Below, in pieces: positions 1-10,500 of a stretch of DNA of 64,000 nt. Where the stretch lies: positions 17,493,911 to 17,557,910 of the forward strand of contig OX463786.1 of NCBI GenBank assembly GCA_949825025.1, written 5' to 3'. The notes beneath the pieces are model-generated. The model was not told the origin of the DNA and did no database searches. It saw nothing but the letters and a program-made list of their open reading frames with translations. Position 1 is the first letter of the stretch, and every line of letters starts with the position of its first letter. The position numbers and the translations under genes are program-made. This stretch comes from Siphlonurus alternatus (Eukaryota; Arthropoda; Insecta; Ephemeroptera; Siphlonuridae).

Positions 1-235
1 CGACACTGTATTTACTACTACCACCAAGATCTGCACCGACGGCGGCTCCAGGCAGGCTCACGCCCATACCCTTCAGCGCTCACCGTCACGACCCTTTAAT
101 CAACAATAACTACGTTCACATGACGGGGTTTAATACGGATCCGTTGACGACGCCTCATAAGAATAACATTATCCGTCGTCAACGAATGCGTGTTAAACAT
201 TGTCATGTAAACCTATTGAATGTATTTCTGTGCAG
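1..235. other. Intron end upstream of first visible ENTPD exon
   Basis: Positions 1-100 are GC-richer than the rest of the spacer, but I see no splice-bounded exon that joins in frame to the exon at 236. A 99-bp inverted-repeat element fills 114-212. The acceptor (TTTCTGTGCAG) ends at 235. The missing first ENTPD exon, with the start codon and N-terminal membrane anchor, is therefore probably left of the window. Confidence 0.4.
114..212. repeat. 99-bp hairpin MITE, family P copy 1
   Basis: The left end GTTCACATGACGGGGTTTAA and the reverse complement of the right end (GTTTACATGACAATGTTTAA) match at 16 of 20 positions, giving a short terminal inverted repeat. A related copy lies at about 53583-53654 in intron 1 of the SLC17 gene. 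The element ends only 23 bp before an ENTPD exon, so it overlaps the probable polypyrimidine and branch region. Confidence 0.6.
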
Positions 236-1234
236 TTCGGGATGGTGTTCGACGCTGGCTCGACCCACACGGAGATGCTGCTGTACAACTGGCAGGGGGA
301 CAAGTGGAGGGACACGGGCATCGTCAGAGAGCTGGACACGTGCGAGATGAAAGGTGAGTGATCGCGACTTTCATTCGGAAGAAAAGACGTTGCATGACTA
401 TGACGTCACAGTGTTTTTTTTTTTTCGTTTATTTTTTAGAGGGTTAATTAAGACAGATAAAAAAAAATCAAAACGTAACTCAAGGTCCTCTATCCAAATA
501 TTTTATGCAGTAAAAATTCCTGTCCATTGACTGCATGTCTATATTTTTGACAGGCGGTATCGGCACCCTGTTCTCCGCTGACCCCAGTGGAGTGGGAGCG
601 TACTTAGACCCTTGTCTGCAGAGCGGCAAGGCTCAGATCCCGCAGTTGGAGCACGCGGACAGTCCAGTCTTCCTCGCGGCCACCGCTGGACTCAGAATGC
701 TGCAGTAAGTGTTTGTGTGCTGGGAAGTAGGGAAGTATTGTGCGGAGGGTGTGAGTTCGAATCCCGTTAGATCTCTCTTTTGACACATTGAGCTGCTTTC
801 AACAGTTTTAACAACACGGTCAAATGCACACAAAAAAAATATATATTTTTCAAGTATTATTGTGATGGCTAATTGTCGTGCAAAATGTGTACATTTTGAT
901 AAACATTTTATTATGTATATATAATATATACATACATATATGCAATAAAAAAGTAAAATTTAATTTTCAATACTTATTTCAGAACAAATTAATAACTCTA
1001 AAATTCTGCAGACACATTCCACGGTTGACAGTGTACTTTGTGCAGGCTGGAAGACCCTGTCGCGGTGGACCATATTCTCGGCAACGTCTCCAAGAAACTG
1101 TCCACGTCCGGACTGAGGTTCCGTCCGGGTGATGCGAGAGTTATCTCCGGACAGCAGGAGGCCGTGTCTGGCTGGGTCACTGTCAACTACCTGTCCAACA
1201 AACTGCTGCCGGTCAGTGTTTGTTTGTTTTATAT

Positions 1235-1298
<64 letters not shown>

Positions 1299-2150
1299 TA
1301 ATAATATTATTTATTTGTTTACTTATTTATTTATTAACCTGATACTAACACAATGATGCAGGGTGTGGCCCCCCACAAACTGGGAGAGACGCTGGGAGCG
1401 CTTGACCTGGGCGGAGCGTCCACGCAGATTTCGTTCGAGACGACGGCAGGCTCGAGTGACCAGAGAGTGTCGCTGCAGCTGTACGGCCAGAAGTACGAGG
1501 TCACTGCCCTCAGCTACATGTGCTATGGGGTTGCTCAGGTCATTCTCAGGCACCAGGTCTCCCTGCTAGCGGTGAGTGTCATTTTGCAGCAATGTTGATT
1601 TAATATTGAAGAAATATTCTAATTGCTATTTTTTACTATTACCACATAATAATGAAGGCTTAAGACGATGATTGAAGTTATTGTCTATTTAAAAAGAAAA
1701 TATTATTATTTACCCTTGATTTGAAATAAATCATCATCAATATGCAGAGTTGTATTTTAGTAAAATAATAATAATAATAAATAAATTTAAAAAAATATAT
1801 AAAATAAAAAAAAAATGCCCTCTTTAATTGCCTGTTTTTAAATTAGTTTATTATTTATTAATGATATAGTTAAACAATTAAACAAAGTGTTCTAGTAATT
1901 CATGTATATTTCATTCAAACATTTTTTTATTGTTATTTTTTAAATTCATGTTGCCATAGATGAAATCGTTACCTAACTAACAAAATTCTTCACTACAGGA
2001 GGTGATACCGTTAAGTACTGATCCAATCACGAACCCTTGTCACGCCCTGGGAAGCATGAGGGAGTTCAACGCTGCCAGACTTCGCACTGCGTGTTCAGAC
2101 ACAAACTATCTCAGCAAGGTACAGATTCTTGTTCTGAAGTAAACTTGGAG

Positions 2151-2213
<63 letters not shown>

Positions 2214-2396
2214 TGAAGTAAATATTGTTTAGTATTATACTGTATACATTTTTTTCTTAAATTACAAGGAGATTTTAACAACATCATTATAAATCTGCCT
2301 CATTTGCTAGAGAGCTTGGTCACATTTGTAATTTAAAGGAGCTAAAAAATTAAGTTATTTTCGCACCACAGATTGAGTGTTAAGAAATAGAGCAGG

Positions 2397-2441
<45 letters not shown>

Positions 2442-5400
2442 ATCTCACGTTTATGGTGATTTTTTGTCCCTCATTCCTGTGGATAAGACACAATTCTAAG
2501 AAAGCAAATGTAATGTTTAAACAAAGATAGAGTTCAATTATAATTTGTATGACATCATACCCTTGAATTAACCCTGCTTCCCTCCAGTTCGGAATGGTCA
2601 CGTTCCAAGGCAGCAGCAACGGCACTCTCTGTCTTGAAGAGATCCGCAAGGTCCTTCGTCCTGACGTCTGCAAGGCCAACTTCATCCACGGTAACTGCAT
2701 AGAAGTACCTCCCCCCGCGAGGACTGTCCCAACGTCCTTCGTGGTGAGTCACCAAGCCCAGCAAGGTCAAAGCATCAAAATTTCAACATGTAGCTAATTA
2801 TTCTCTTCCGATTAACTTATGCTTGCTAATGGAGTACCTCAAAATTTTTCATCGCAGAAATGGATAGAGGGTGCAAAGTTATGCTACTCTGATTTTTTTT
2901 TTTCAGATTTTTTAGAGTCCGGGAACTAGTTTTAAAAAATTATTAAAAATACGAATTTCTCCCTAATAAAAAGATAGCCGAAAAAGGAGTGTGGTCTACA
3001 AACCTAAAACTTTTTAAGCATACTTCCATAACTCAGAAAAATCTAAAAATCTAAAAAAAAAAAAAAAAAAAAAAAAAAATCAAAGTAGCATAACTTTGCA
3101 CCCTTTATCTGATTCTATTTCTGCAATAAAAAATGTTGAGTTTGGTACTCCATTATGTACCTTGCTTTTATAGAGATTCAATTTTAAAGAAAACAAACCA
3201 TTATACATATTGTAAAATATATATTTAAAAGCAATGGATATATAGATATGGCCAGCAAGGCTTTACCTATCGAGAAGTCACAGAAGGAGAAATTCTTGCA
3301 ATCACAGGTTCACTCAAAAATTAGTTACATTTTAAAAAGACATTGTGCATCATCTAAATGCTTCATCAGTTGGAAAAAGAAGTTTTTATAGTGGTTGTGA
3401 TTGACTTGGTGACGTCATCGTGACCATTTTGCTTCAAGGGTCATATTTATAAATATAACAAAGTGATGATAATAGCCCTTATTTTAAATTTAATCTCCTT
3501 CATTTTAGTAAAACTTTTTATAATTTAAAATAGAATGTCAATAAGAAAAATATTTCTATTTGACCTCTAATTCCCAGGGTTTCTCGAACTTCTTCTACGC
3601 TGCGTCTGGCTTCAACTCGACCGTCAACACGACAAGCAAACAGTTCCTCAACAAAGTCAAGGCAGTGTGTGACCTGCCCATCGACAAACTAAACACCACC
3701 GTCTTCCCAGGTCAGTCTAATGTAACTGCGATGAAATTTAAATAAAGTCAATGTCATAAGAACATATCAATGTTCATTATTACAGGACAGATAAATTAAG
3801 GCAACACATATTATAGTAAAATGAAAGAAAAAGAAAATTTAAAAGCAGACAAATTACACATACATTATAAACATTTTACACAAGCATTAATTAATATCAT
3901 AATAACAGCCACCAACCACAAGGAATGGAGTACCGACCTCAATTTTTTTTTTTTTTTTTTTTTTATTGCAGAAATGGATAGAGGGTGCAAAGTTATGTTA
4001 CTCTGATTTTTTTCAGATTTTTTAGAGCCCGGCAACTTTTTTTTAAAAATTATAGGAAGTGCAGAAAAAGTGCCGCCTCTCTTGCCGCCTCTTTTAATAA
4101 AAAAGATAGGACCCAAAAGGGACGTGGCTTCAAACCCGACCTCGCCAAAACTTTTTAGCAATACTTCCCGGTCCCTGAAAAAAATCAGAGTAACATAACT
4201 TTTCATCCTGTATCCATTTCTGCTATAAAAAATTTTGAGGTCGATACTCCATTGTTCAATTCACCATATGAATATTTATGTATTTTTCATTTATGGCATT
4301 GCATTGTAATAATAAATTTTTAAGTATGAATATAATCTCTATATTTTACTGCATTTTTAATGGATTATTTTTGTAAGTGTTAATTAATTAAAATGCAAAC
4401 TTATCATAAGGATTAGTAAATTAAAAAGGCTCACTCCAACAAACCTTTTTCTTCATTTCAGAGGTTGGTGAACGTTTCCGCTCGGAAATGTGTTACGAGG
4501 GTCTCTACATGTTCGTGCTGCTCAAAGAGGTCTACAACTTCACGGAGGAGGAGTGGGGCAGGATTTCCTACGCCAAGACGGTGAGACCGCGCAGATTTAA
4601 TCTTCTCGTTCTGCTCTTTATTTTGTACTTTATTCCATTTTAAATACATCAATTAAGGTTCTGATTCATTTTTTAAAGAAATTATTTATTACATATTGTT
4701 ATTTTTTTTTAATGAAAATATGACATATATAATAAAAAAATGTATGGTAGACATTGTCAAAAGAAAGTAAGAATTATTGTTATTATTATATGTATTTACT
4801 TAAATTTGATTTAAAATTATGGCGCTTAATTTATTGGAAGTTGATACTTAGAATTTTAGTATTAATTTAAACTAATTTTGTGCTATAATAAGATCTGTAC
4901 TTGTCCGTTTTATAATATTTTACATGAATTTTGGAGAGAAAGAAATCCACAATAAAATAGTTATAATTAACATCAGCCCACGAGAAAATAAATGCGAATA
5001 AATTGTGAATACGAGTGAAAAATTCACACATTTTCCCACATGTTGAAGCCGATTGACGACTCTCTCATGCAGATTGATGCGTCATTCACGCATTTTAACA
5101 AATTTTTAATAATTTAACAAAATAAGTGTATTTCAAGCAATTTCGCCCATCCATATTGACATATACTGATTAATATTCACATAGTTGACTAGAGCAACTC
5201 CACGCATTTTCACATAAATTGACGTATTTTTAATTTAGTATCAACTTCACCTCTATTGATGCAAATTGAGTTGATTCCACTCGCCCATTTTCATGAATTT
5301 TCACGCAGTTTCATCCAATTATGATCCAACATTTTTTATAAAGTCAGTTCATGTATACTGACGCACTTTCAGCCAGTTTGATGCAAAGTACGTTCACTCA

Positions 5401-8400
5401 CTTTGAAACTTTTTCATGCACATTCACCCATTTGTCAACCAATTTTTTTCATAAAGTCCCCTCATGCAAATTGACATATTTTGACGCATTTTCACCAATT
5501 TGCTGACCATTTTTTTTCAGAAAGTCCCCTCATGCAAATTGGCACATTTTGACATATTTTGACGCATTTTCACCAATTTGTTGACCATTTTTTTTCATAA
5601 AGTCCCCTCATGCAAATTGACACATTTTGACATATTTTGACGCATTTTCACCAATTTGCTGACCATTATTTTTCATAAAGTCCCCTCATGCAAATTGGCA
5701 CATTTTGACATATTTTGACGCATTTTCACCAATTTGTTGACCATTTTTTTTATAAAGTCCCCTCATGCAAATTGACACATTTTGACATATTTTGACGCAT
5801 TTTCACCAATTTGCTGACCTTTTTTTTTTATAAAGTCCCCTCATGCAAATTGACACATTTTGACATATTTTGACGCACTTTCACCCATTTGTTGACCATT
5901 TTTTTTTTAGTAAAGACCCCTAATGTTTTTTCACGCATTTTCACACATTTTCACACATTTTCACGCACTTTGAACTATTTGTTCGACAATTTTTTTTAAC
6001 AACATCCTTTAGTGCATATTAATGTATTTTAACATATTTTCAGCGTCTCTCAGTAGGAAATTTGACGTCCCATGACCAGCAAGTGACGTCATGGAACAAG
6101 GCGTGAAAAAATTTTATTCATGTGAGGGGACTAAGGGACTTAGGAAAAAAATTAGTCGACAAATGGTCGAAGTGCGTAAAAATGTGTGAAAATGCGTGAA
6201 AATACATTAGTGGTCTTTATTAAAAAAAAAAGGGTCAACAAATGGGTGAAAGTGCGTGAAAAAGTGTGAAAATGCGTGGATATGCATGAAGGGACTTAAT
6301 GAAAAATGTTGGTCGACAAATGGGTGAAAGTGCGTGGAAAAGTGTGAAAATGCGTGAATATGCATGAGGGGACTTCATGAAAAAAATGTTCTACAAATCT
6401 GGTCACATGACCGGAAGTCATGTGACTTGGCGGTTGGTAGTAACACAAGATGGCTGACGCAGAGAGGTTATAGAAAGCTCCTCGTGTGTGTATGGTGATT
6501 TATGAGGTGTTTAAGTGAAGTTTTACTTATTCCTGAACATTAAATAGTTAATTACAATGAAGTTAGGTTACCATTCGTTTGTCCAGTGTTAATATTTGCC
6601 ATTTTTTCGCACTTTTTATGATGTAAAAAGAGAAAATTTAATGTTGCATTTTTGCCGGTCGAGTTTTCAAAATGTCAGATTTAATTGGAGTCGCATAAAA
6701 TATCGAAGATTAAGCCACGACGAGAAGTTCTATCAGATAAGTAAAAACAGTTCTTATTAATTTATTTAATTATGACGAAGTATAAAAATAATTCCTTTAA
6801 TAGTTAAATTATTCAAAGGAATCATTAATTATAAAAAGTAGTGAAAACCTTATACTGCTATATATTATAGTCAGCCTATAGTAAGTTTTTTTTTTATAAA
6901 AGCCTCTCATTTTATACTAGCTGTATATCTGTATACCGGCCTATATTTCTGTTTGTAAAAATTATTGTTTTTATTTTGCTTTCGATGTTTGACAAATGAG
7001 AACAATCTTTATTACTGTACGTAAAAATTTGCGCGCGTTTCTTTGTGGATTTTTCGTACATTTCAGGTATCCATGCTGGGGACTGAGGCCATGGGACTGC
7101 ATTCACTTCCAATGGTTTGGTGAGCTAGCCTGCGACGAAAAATGCATGAGACCATATATGTGTAAAAATTTGGTAAATGATGGTGTGAAAATTCGTGGGA
7201 ATGAATGAATTTTGCATGTATAGACTTTGTGAAAAAATTACTTGTTAAATGTATGAAATTTCGTGAAAAGGTTTGAAAAATATTAAATTTGAATGACTGG
7301 AATTTGTAAAATAATATGGTTGATAAAAGCGTGAAAGTTCATGAAAAAGCGTCAAAATGAGTGAATTTGAAGGACTGAACTTTGTAAAAAATAATGGTTG
7401 ATAAAAGTGTGAAAGTTCATGAAAAAGCGTCAAAATGAGTGAATTTGAATGACTGGACATTGTAAAAAATTATGGTTGATAAAAGCGTGAAAGTTCGTGA
7501 AAAAGCGTCAAAATGAGTGAATTTGAATGACTGGACTTTGTAAAAAAATTATGGTTGATAAAAGCGTGAAAGTTCCTGAAAAAGCGTCAAAATGAGTGAA
7601 TTTGAATGAATGGACTTGAGGAAAAAAATTAATCAATGAAAGTGTGAAAGTTCACGAAAAGGCGTCAAAATGAATACCTGAAAGTGTGTGAATTCGAGCG
7701 AAGTATTTTGGTGGCAGGCATTTACGTCAATATTTGTTAATATTAATCAAATTACATGAAAATGTGCCAATATATGATATCAAATTCACTCGCGCATATT
7801 GACTCAGAAAAGGGGCGAAATTTAGGTGAATTGGAGTCAATATGCGCGAGCCAATATACCTGAAAGTGCATGAAGTCGAGCGAAGTATTTCGGCAGGCAT
7901 TTACGTCAATACTAATCAAAATACGTGAAAATGCGTCAATATAAAGTACCAAACATCGCCAAAGTGCATCAATACACGTTAATTCACTTGCGCATATTGA
8001 CTCTAAAAAGGGGCGAAATTTAGGTGAATTGGAGTCAATATGCGCGAGCCAATATACCTGAAAGTGCGTGAAGTCGAGCGAAGTATTTCGGCAGGCATTC
8101 ACGTCAATACTCGTCAATATTCATCAATATACGTGAAAATGCGTCAATATAAAGTACCAAACATCGCCAAAGTGCATCAATACACGTTAATTCGCTCGCG
8201 CATATTGACTCCAAAAAGGGGCGAAATTTAGGTTAATTGGAGTCAATATGTGCGAGTGAATTTGTTGTGAGCTTTCACTCTTATTTTCTCGTGGGAGGCT
8301 CATCTAAGTCATTGAGGTTTAATTTTCAGATCAACAGCACATCCGTGGGGTGGAGTCTTGGCTTCATGATAGAGAACACCAACGCGATACCACCTGGCGA

Positions 8401-8560
8401 GGCCTATCCCGGCATGCCGGCTGGCTGGTTCGTGGTGCTCGTTCTGATGTTCGTGGGGCTGGTAGGTGCCGCCATGTGGTGCGGACTCAACGCCCTCAAG
8501 TTGACCGTCAACGGCAGCATGGCACAGACACACCCAACCTCGTACGGAACTCTTGCCTAG
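236..8560 (+). CDS. Ectonucleoside triphosphate diphosphohydrolase (CD39/ENTPD family), 5'-partial
   Basis: Membrane enzyme of the GDA1/CD39 family that hydrolyses nucleoside tri- and diphosphates, usually extracellular. Nine exons: 236-353, 554-704, 1046-1211, 1362-1571, 1999-2118, 2588-2743, 3578-3710, 4462-4580, 8330-8560. All have GT/AG borders and consistent phases, giving 1404 nt and 467 visible residues. The five apyrase-conserved regions are present in order: DAGSTHT near the start, ATAGLRML, SGQQEAVSGW, LDLGGASTQISF and VGWSLGFM. The last exon encodes a C-terminal hydrophobic segment (WFVVLVLMFVGLVGAAMW), so it is probably a two-TM cell-surface type (ENTPD1/2/3/8-like) rather than a soluble ENTPD5/6 type. 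The first exon is missing. In the third region the invariant Glu is kept, but the next residue is Ala where Gly is usual. A polyadenylation signal (AATAAA) lies at 8791. Family assignment is firm; the subtype is not. Confidence 0.93.
366..535. repeat. Half copy of hairpin repeat family B (TGACGTCA type)
   Basis: The stretch GTTGCATGACTATGACGTCA followed by a run ending CCTCTATCCAAATATTTTATG matches the right half of the fuller family B copy at 51378-51722. The left half is absent. It lies in ENTPD intron 1. Confidence 0.6.
720..800 (+). repeat. Possible tRNA-derived SINE remnant (B-box)
   Basis: GAGTTCGAATCCC at 753-765 matches the RNA polymerase III B-box consensus (GGTTCGANTCC). I could not find a convincing A-box at the right distance or a cloverleaf, so this is at best a decayed tRNA-derived SINE piece inside ENTPD intron 2. 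Confidence 0.3.
1231..1298. repeat. (TTTA)n microsatellite
   Basis: About 17 copies of a four-base A/T unit directly follow an ENTPD donor site (gt at 1212), in the short intron between exons 3 and 4. Confidence 0.95.
2155..2211. repeat. (TA)n microsatellite
   Basis: Perfect TA dinucleotide run of about 57 bp, flanked on both sides by the same TTCTGAAGTAAA sequence. It lies in ENTPD intron 5. Confidence 0.95.
2400..2439. repeat. Poly(A) tract
   Basis: Uninterrupted run of about 40 A in ENTPD intron 5. No retroelement body is recognisable immediately upstream. Confidence 0.9.
2828..3154. repeat. Hairpin MITE family A, copy 1
   Basis: Near-palindromic element of about 327 bp. The left arm starts AATGGAGTACCTCAAAATTT and contains GAAATGGATAGAGGGTGC. 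The right arm carries their reverse complements and ends GGTACTCCATT. TA flanks both ends if the terminus is taken as ATGGAG, which would suit a Tc1/mariner-type MITE; other copies do not all show this. It lies in ENTPD intron 6. Confidence 0.8.
3924..4253. repeat. Hairpin MITE family A, copy 2
   Basis: About 330 bp, with ends AATGGAGTACCGACCTCAAT and, inverted, GAGGTCGATACTCCATT. The core includes GAAATGGATAGAGGGTGC and a central segment with TTAATAAAAAAGATAGGACC. It lies in ENTPD intron 7, next to the intron holding copy 1. Confidence 0.85.
5453..5935 (+). repeat. 78-bp tandem array, left arm of foldback element
   Basis: About six head-to-tail units. AAAGTCCCCTCATGCAAATT or a close variant starts at 5453, 5521, 5599, 5677, 5754, 5832 and 5912, i.e. 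spacings of 68-80 bp, mostly 77-78. Each unit carries TTTTGACGCATTTTCACC and a T-run. Confidence 0.9.
6110..6395 (-). repeat. Inverted copies of the 78-bp unit
   Basis: GGTCAACAAATGGGTGAAAG and GTGTGAAAATGCGTGAAAAT are reverse complements of unit segments seen at 5880-5990. The segment therefore reads back into the left array, forming a potential long hairpin around about 6050. Confidence 0.8.
6405..6470 (+). promoter_or_regulatory. Promoter-like motif cluster inside the foldback element
   Basis: Within 60 bp there is an ETS-type site (ACCGGAAGT, 6410-6418), an overlapping E-box (GTCATGTGAC, 6417-6426) and a YY1-type site (CAAGATGGCTG, 6446-6456). A CRE-like TGACGTCA lies upstream near 6085. 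Such clusters are typical of metazoan housekeeping promoters on the plus strand. This is motif reading only; function is inferred. Confidence 0.35.
7067..7119 (+). other. Possible cryptic exon in foldback core
   Basis: A 53-nt GC-richer segment bounded by an acceptor (TTTTCGTACATTTCAG) and a good donor (TTTG|GTGAGC). It contains three ATGs in one frame. It matches no ENTPD sequence and would break the ENTPD frame, so if used it belongs to an alternative or element-derived transcript. Confidence 0.25.
7245..7625 (-). repeat. 78-bp tandem array, right arm of foldback element
   Basis: About five units with the GGTTGATAAAAG landmark spaced about 78 bp (7319, 7397, 7474, 7553). Reverse-complemented units align with the left array (both contain CATTTTGACGC and AAAGTCC), so the two arrays are inverted relatives with the same period. 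Confidence 0.85.
7760..8265. repeat. About 200-bp tandem unit with inner hairpin
   Basis: AGGGGCGAAATTTAGGTGAA-type landmarks recur near 7810, 8009 and 8217, giving a period of about 200-208 bp and about 2.5 copies. Each unit contains an inner palindrome in which CGCATATTGACTC pairs with GAGTCAATATGCG around the landmark. The last copy reaches the right terminus of the foldback element, 65 bp before the final ENTPD exon. Confidence 0.85.
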
Positions 8561-9944
8561 TGATTGTCTCAAGTTGTGTGAACCAAAGTCTTCTGATCGT
8601 TAATCAAAGTATTGTTGGTAATGTCCATCTGGTGAAGGGAGCCAACCATTGTTGATTTACATCTTAATTAGGGAAATGACCATGACCATTAATGTAGAAT
8701 TATTATTGGTAAGTAGCACCAATTAATGTCATTACGTTCTGTGCTCTGGTGGTGAAATTAGGTACTAATACATCGTCCCAAGGTTATAACAATAAAAAAG
8801 CTTTATGGGATAGACATTATAAACATATATGTTATGTTAATACAACCACTGGGAATAAGGTTTTGTACAATACAATTATTGTAATGTGTGTGTTTGTTTT
8901 TATCATTCTGAGATAAACGTGAGGCAGCTCATATATATGTGAATTTAAGTTGAAATTATTACAAATGATGATAAATTCATAAAATGAATTAATAGTCACT
9001 ATAGTTACTGTGTGGTTTTATGCAAAGAAAAATGCACAGAAATATATGTCAATTTCTTTATGAGTGCTGCTTGTATTGCAATTTTATTACTTCAAAAGTT
9101 AAAGCTATACTGTATTTTTATTCTTTTAACTTTTTACCTCAGAAATCTGGTAAAATGGTAGAGTTGCTTGGCTGCTAAAAAATGTATCGTGATTATAATT
9201 TAAGTCAAAGTTTGTTATTTGCTTGATAATGTTTTTGCAATGTAATTTTACAATTTATGCGCTAACCAACATTTATATCTGTTCATGATAAATGTATAAA
9301 ATGTATGTTTTTTTTCTTTAATTATGGATAAATGAATATATAAAGGATGCTATATATAACAACATAAAATATTATACAAATTAATTTTGAATTAGATATC
9401 AACTAAAAAATAATGTCTATAAAATATATCAGACCATCTGAATTTTTGTTGATTTCAAAATTTTAATTTGAAAAAAATATTTAAATAATTTTAACCCATT
9501 TTCATTGTCTTACATTCATAAAAAATTGTTTGAGATATAGTCATCAAAATTTTGACTACTGAATTATTTTGTCAATTAACTCGTATTTGATGATGGCAAT
9601 GATGCAGCATAATAAAAATGTTTGTGATGGTATATACATATTATTATGTTTTATCTTAATATTATTAGAATCAATTGACACGCTAAAAAGGTAAAAAATG
9701 TATAGATAAGGCTTCAAGTGAGTGCGCTTGCACTGCGCAACTGTTGTTGCTAAGGTCCATCTTGCACTTGAAAATGAAGCAAAGTGTTTTTTTTTTAACT
9801 TTTCTCGGTTATAAATCAAGTAAAAAATCTAAATCTTGAATTATCTACTGTATTTTTCAGTTTGGCCCAACGTTCCGTAAAGGAATTTCCCCTAAAAAAT
9901 CTTATTCTTAGTGAAAAAACAAATTCACGTTGTTTTTTTTTTTA

Positions 9945-10015
9945 CATAGGTTTGGAATAGCGGGTGGTAACACAGAAAAATCAGCTGACTTGAAGCCTCT
10001 ATTATAGTCAAAATA
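9945..10015 (-). repeat. Family N repeat tail, inverted copy
   Basis: Reverse complement reads AGAGGCTTCAAGTCAGCTGA followed by TTTTTCTGTGTTACCACCCG and a T-run partner. Related stretches on the plus strand lie at 16815-16880 and 23175-23250. The 3' side of the other copies ends in A-rich or TAAA repeats, as in a retroposon tail. Confidence 0.55.
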
Positions 10016-10340
10016 TTGCACTGTTACCATTGGTAGAAATTCAGAGTATTGTGCATTTGTCTTGTAAAATATAACTCTTTTTTTTGTAATCAATTTGTTA
10101 AATATATAACAAATGTTATGCAAGATATTTAATAAAAGTTAATCAACCGTGTGATATTTCTTAATTGTGTTTCTACTAAAATGTTTTATTAGAAATAAAT
10201 GCAAAGTTTTTGTTAAGAAAAACACAACTGTTTTCTTTAAAAAACTGCCCTGTAGGTTCAATTACATATGTGTGTAAAAATAATCATATAATTTCTAGAT
10301 TTAAATACAAATATCAACAATAACACTATTGTAAGAAAGG

Positions 10341-10500
10341 CCTCCGAAGCACCAACTTCGGAAATTTTTTGTGGTGAAGCTATTTGAGATGGATTTTTTT
10401 GCTTTTCATTTCTAAATAAGGCAGGTTTAACTATATTTAGAAAAAAAAAACATTAAAAATAAATGCAATCCCTCACTCTGCTTGAATCATGCAAAAAGCA
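10341..10500. repeat. Single arm of hairpin family H
   Basis: GGCCTCCGAAGCACCAACTT and TTTTTTGTGGTGAAGCTATT match the right arm of the complete family H element at 56189-57344. The other arm is missing here. Confidence 0.65.

Larger units (their letters stand above)
4975..8300. mobile_element. 3.3-kb foldback-like non-autonomous element
   Basis: Occupies nearly all of the last ENTPD intron. The ends are inverted: AGCCCACGAGAAAATAA at 4975 and the complement of TTATTTTCTCGTGGGAGGCT at 8281-8300. CATC stands directly outside both ends (4971-4974, 8301-8304), a candidate 4-bp target duplication. The interior has a 78-bp tandem array (about 5453-5930), an inverted array of related units (about 6110-6390), a non-repetitive core (6400-7200), a second inverted 78-bp array (7245-7620) and a roughly 200-bp tandem unit (7760-8260). 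No transposase is visible. Boundaries are by eye; the superfamily is not assigned. Confidence 0.65.

Noticed and set aside
753..765. tRNA gene at the GTTCGAATCC box
   Set aside because: No acceptor-stem pairing, anticodon arm or A-box at the required spacing.
3865..4206. 113-codon minus-strand frame
   Set aside because: Lies within a family A hairpin (3924-4253) and encodes a poly-Lys stretch from its T-run.
7752..8117. 121-codon minus-strand frame with an internally repeated protein
   Set aside because: The repetition is only the translation of the 200-bp tandem unit; it lies wholly within the foldback element.
5453..8260. Regularly spaced repeats resembling a CRISPR array
   Set aside because: The period is 78 bp with the whole unit conserved and no unique spacers; it is a eukaryotic tandem repeat inside an intron.
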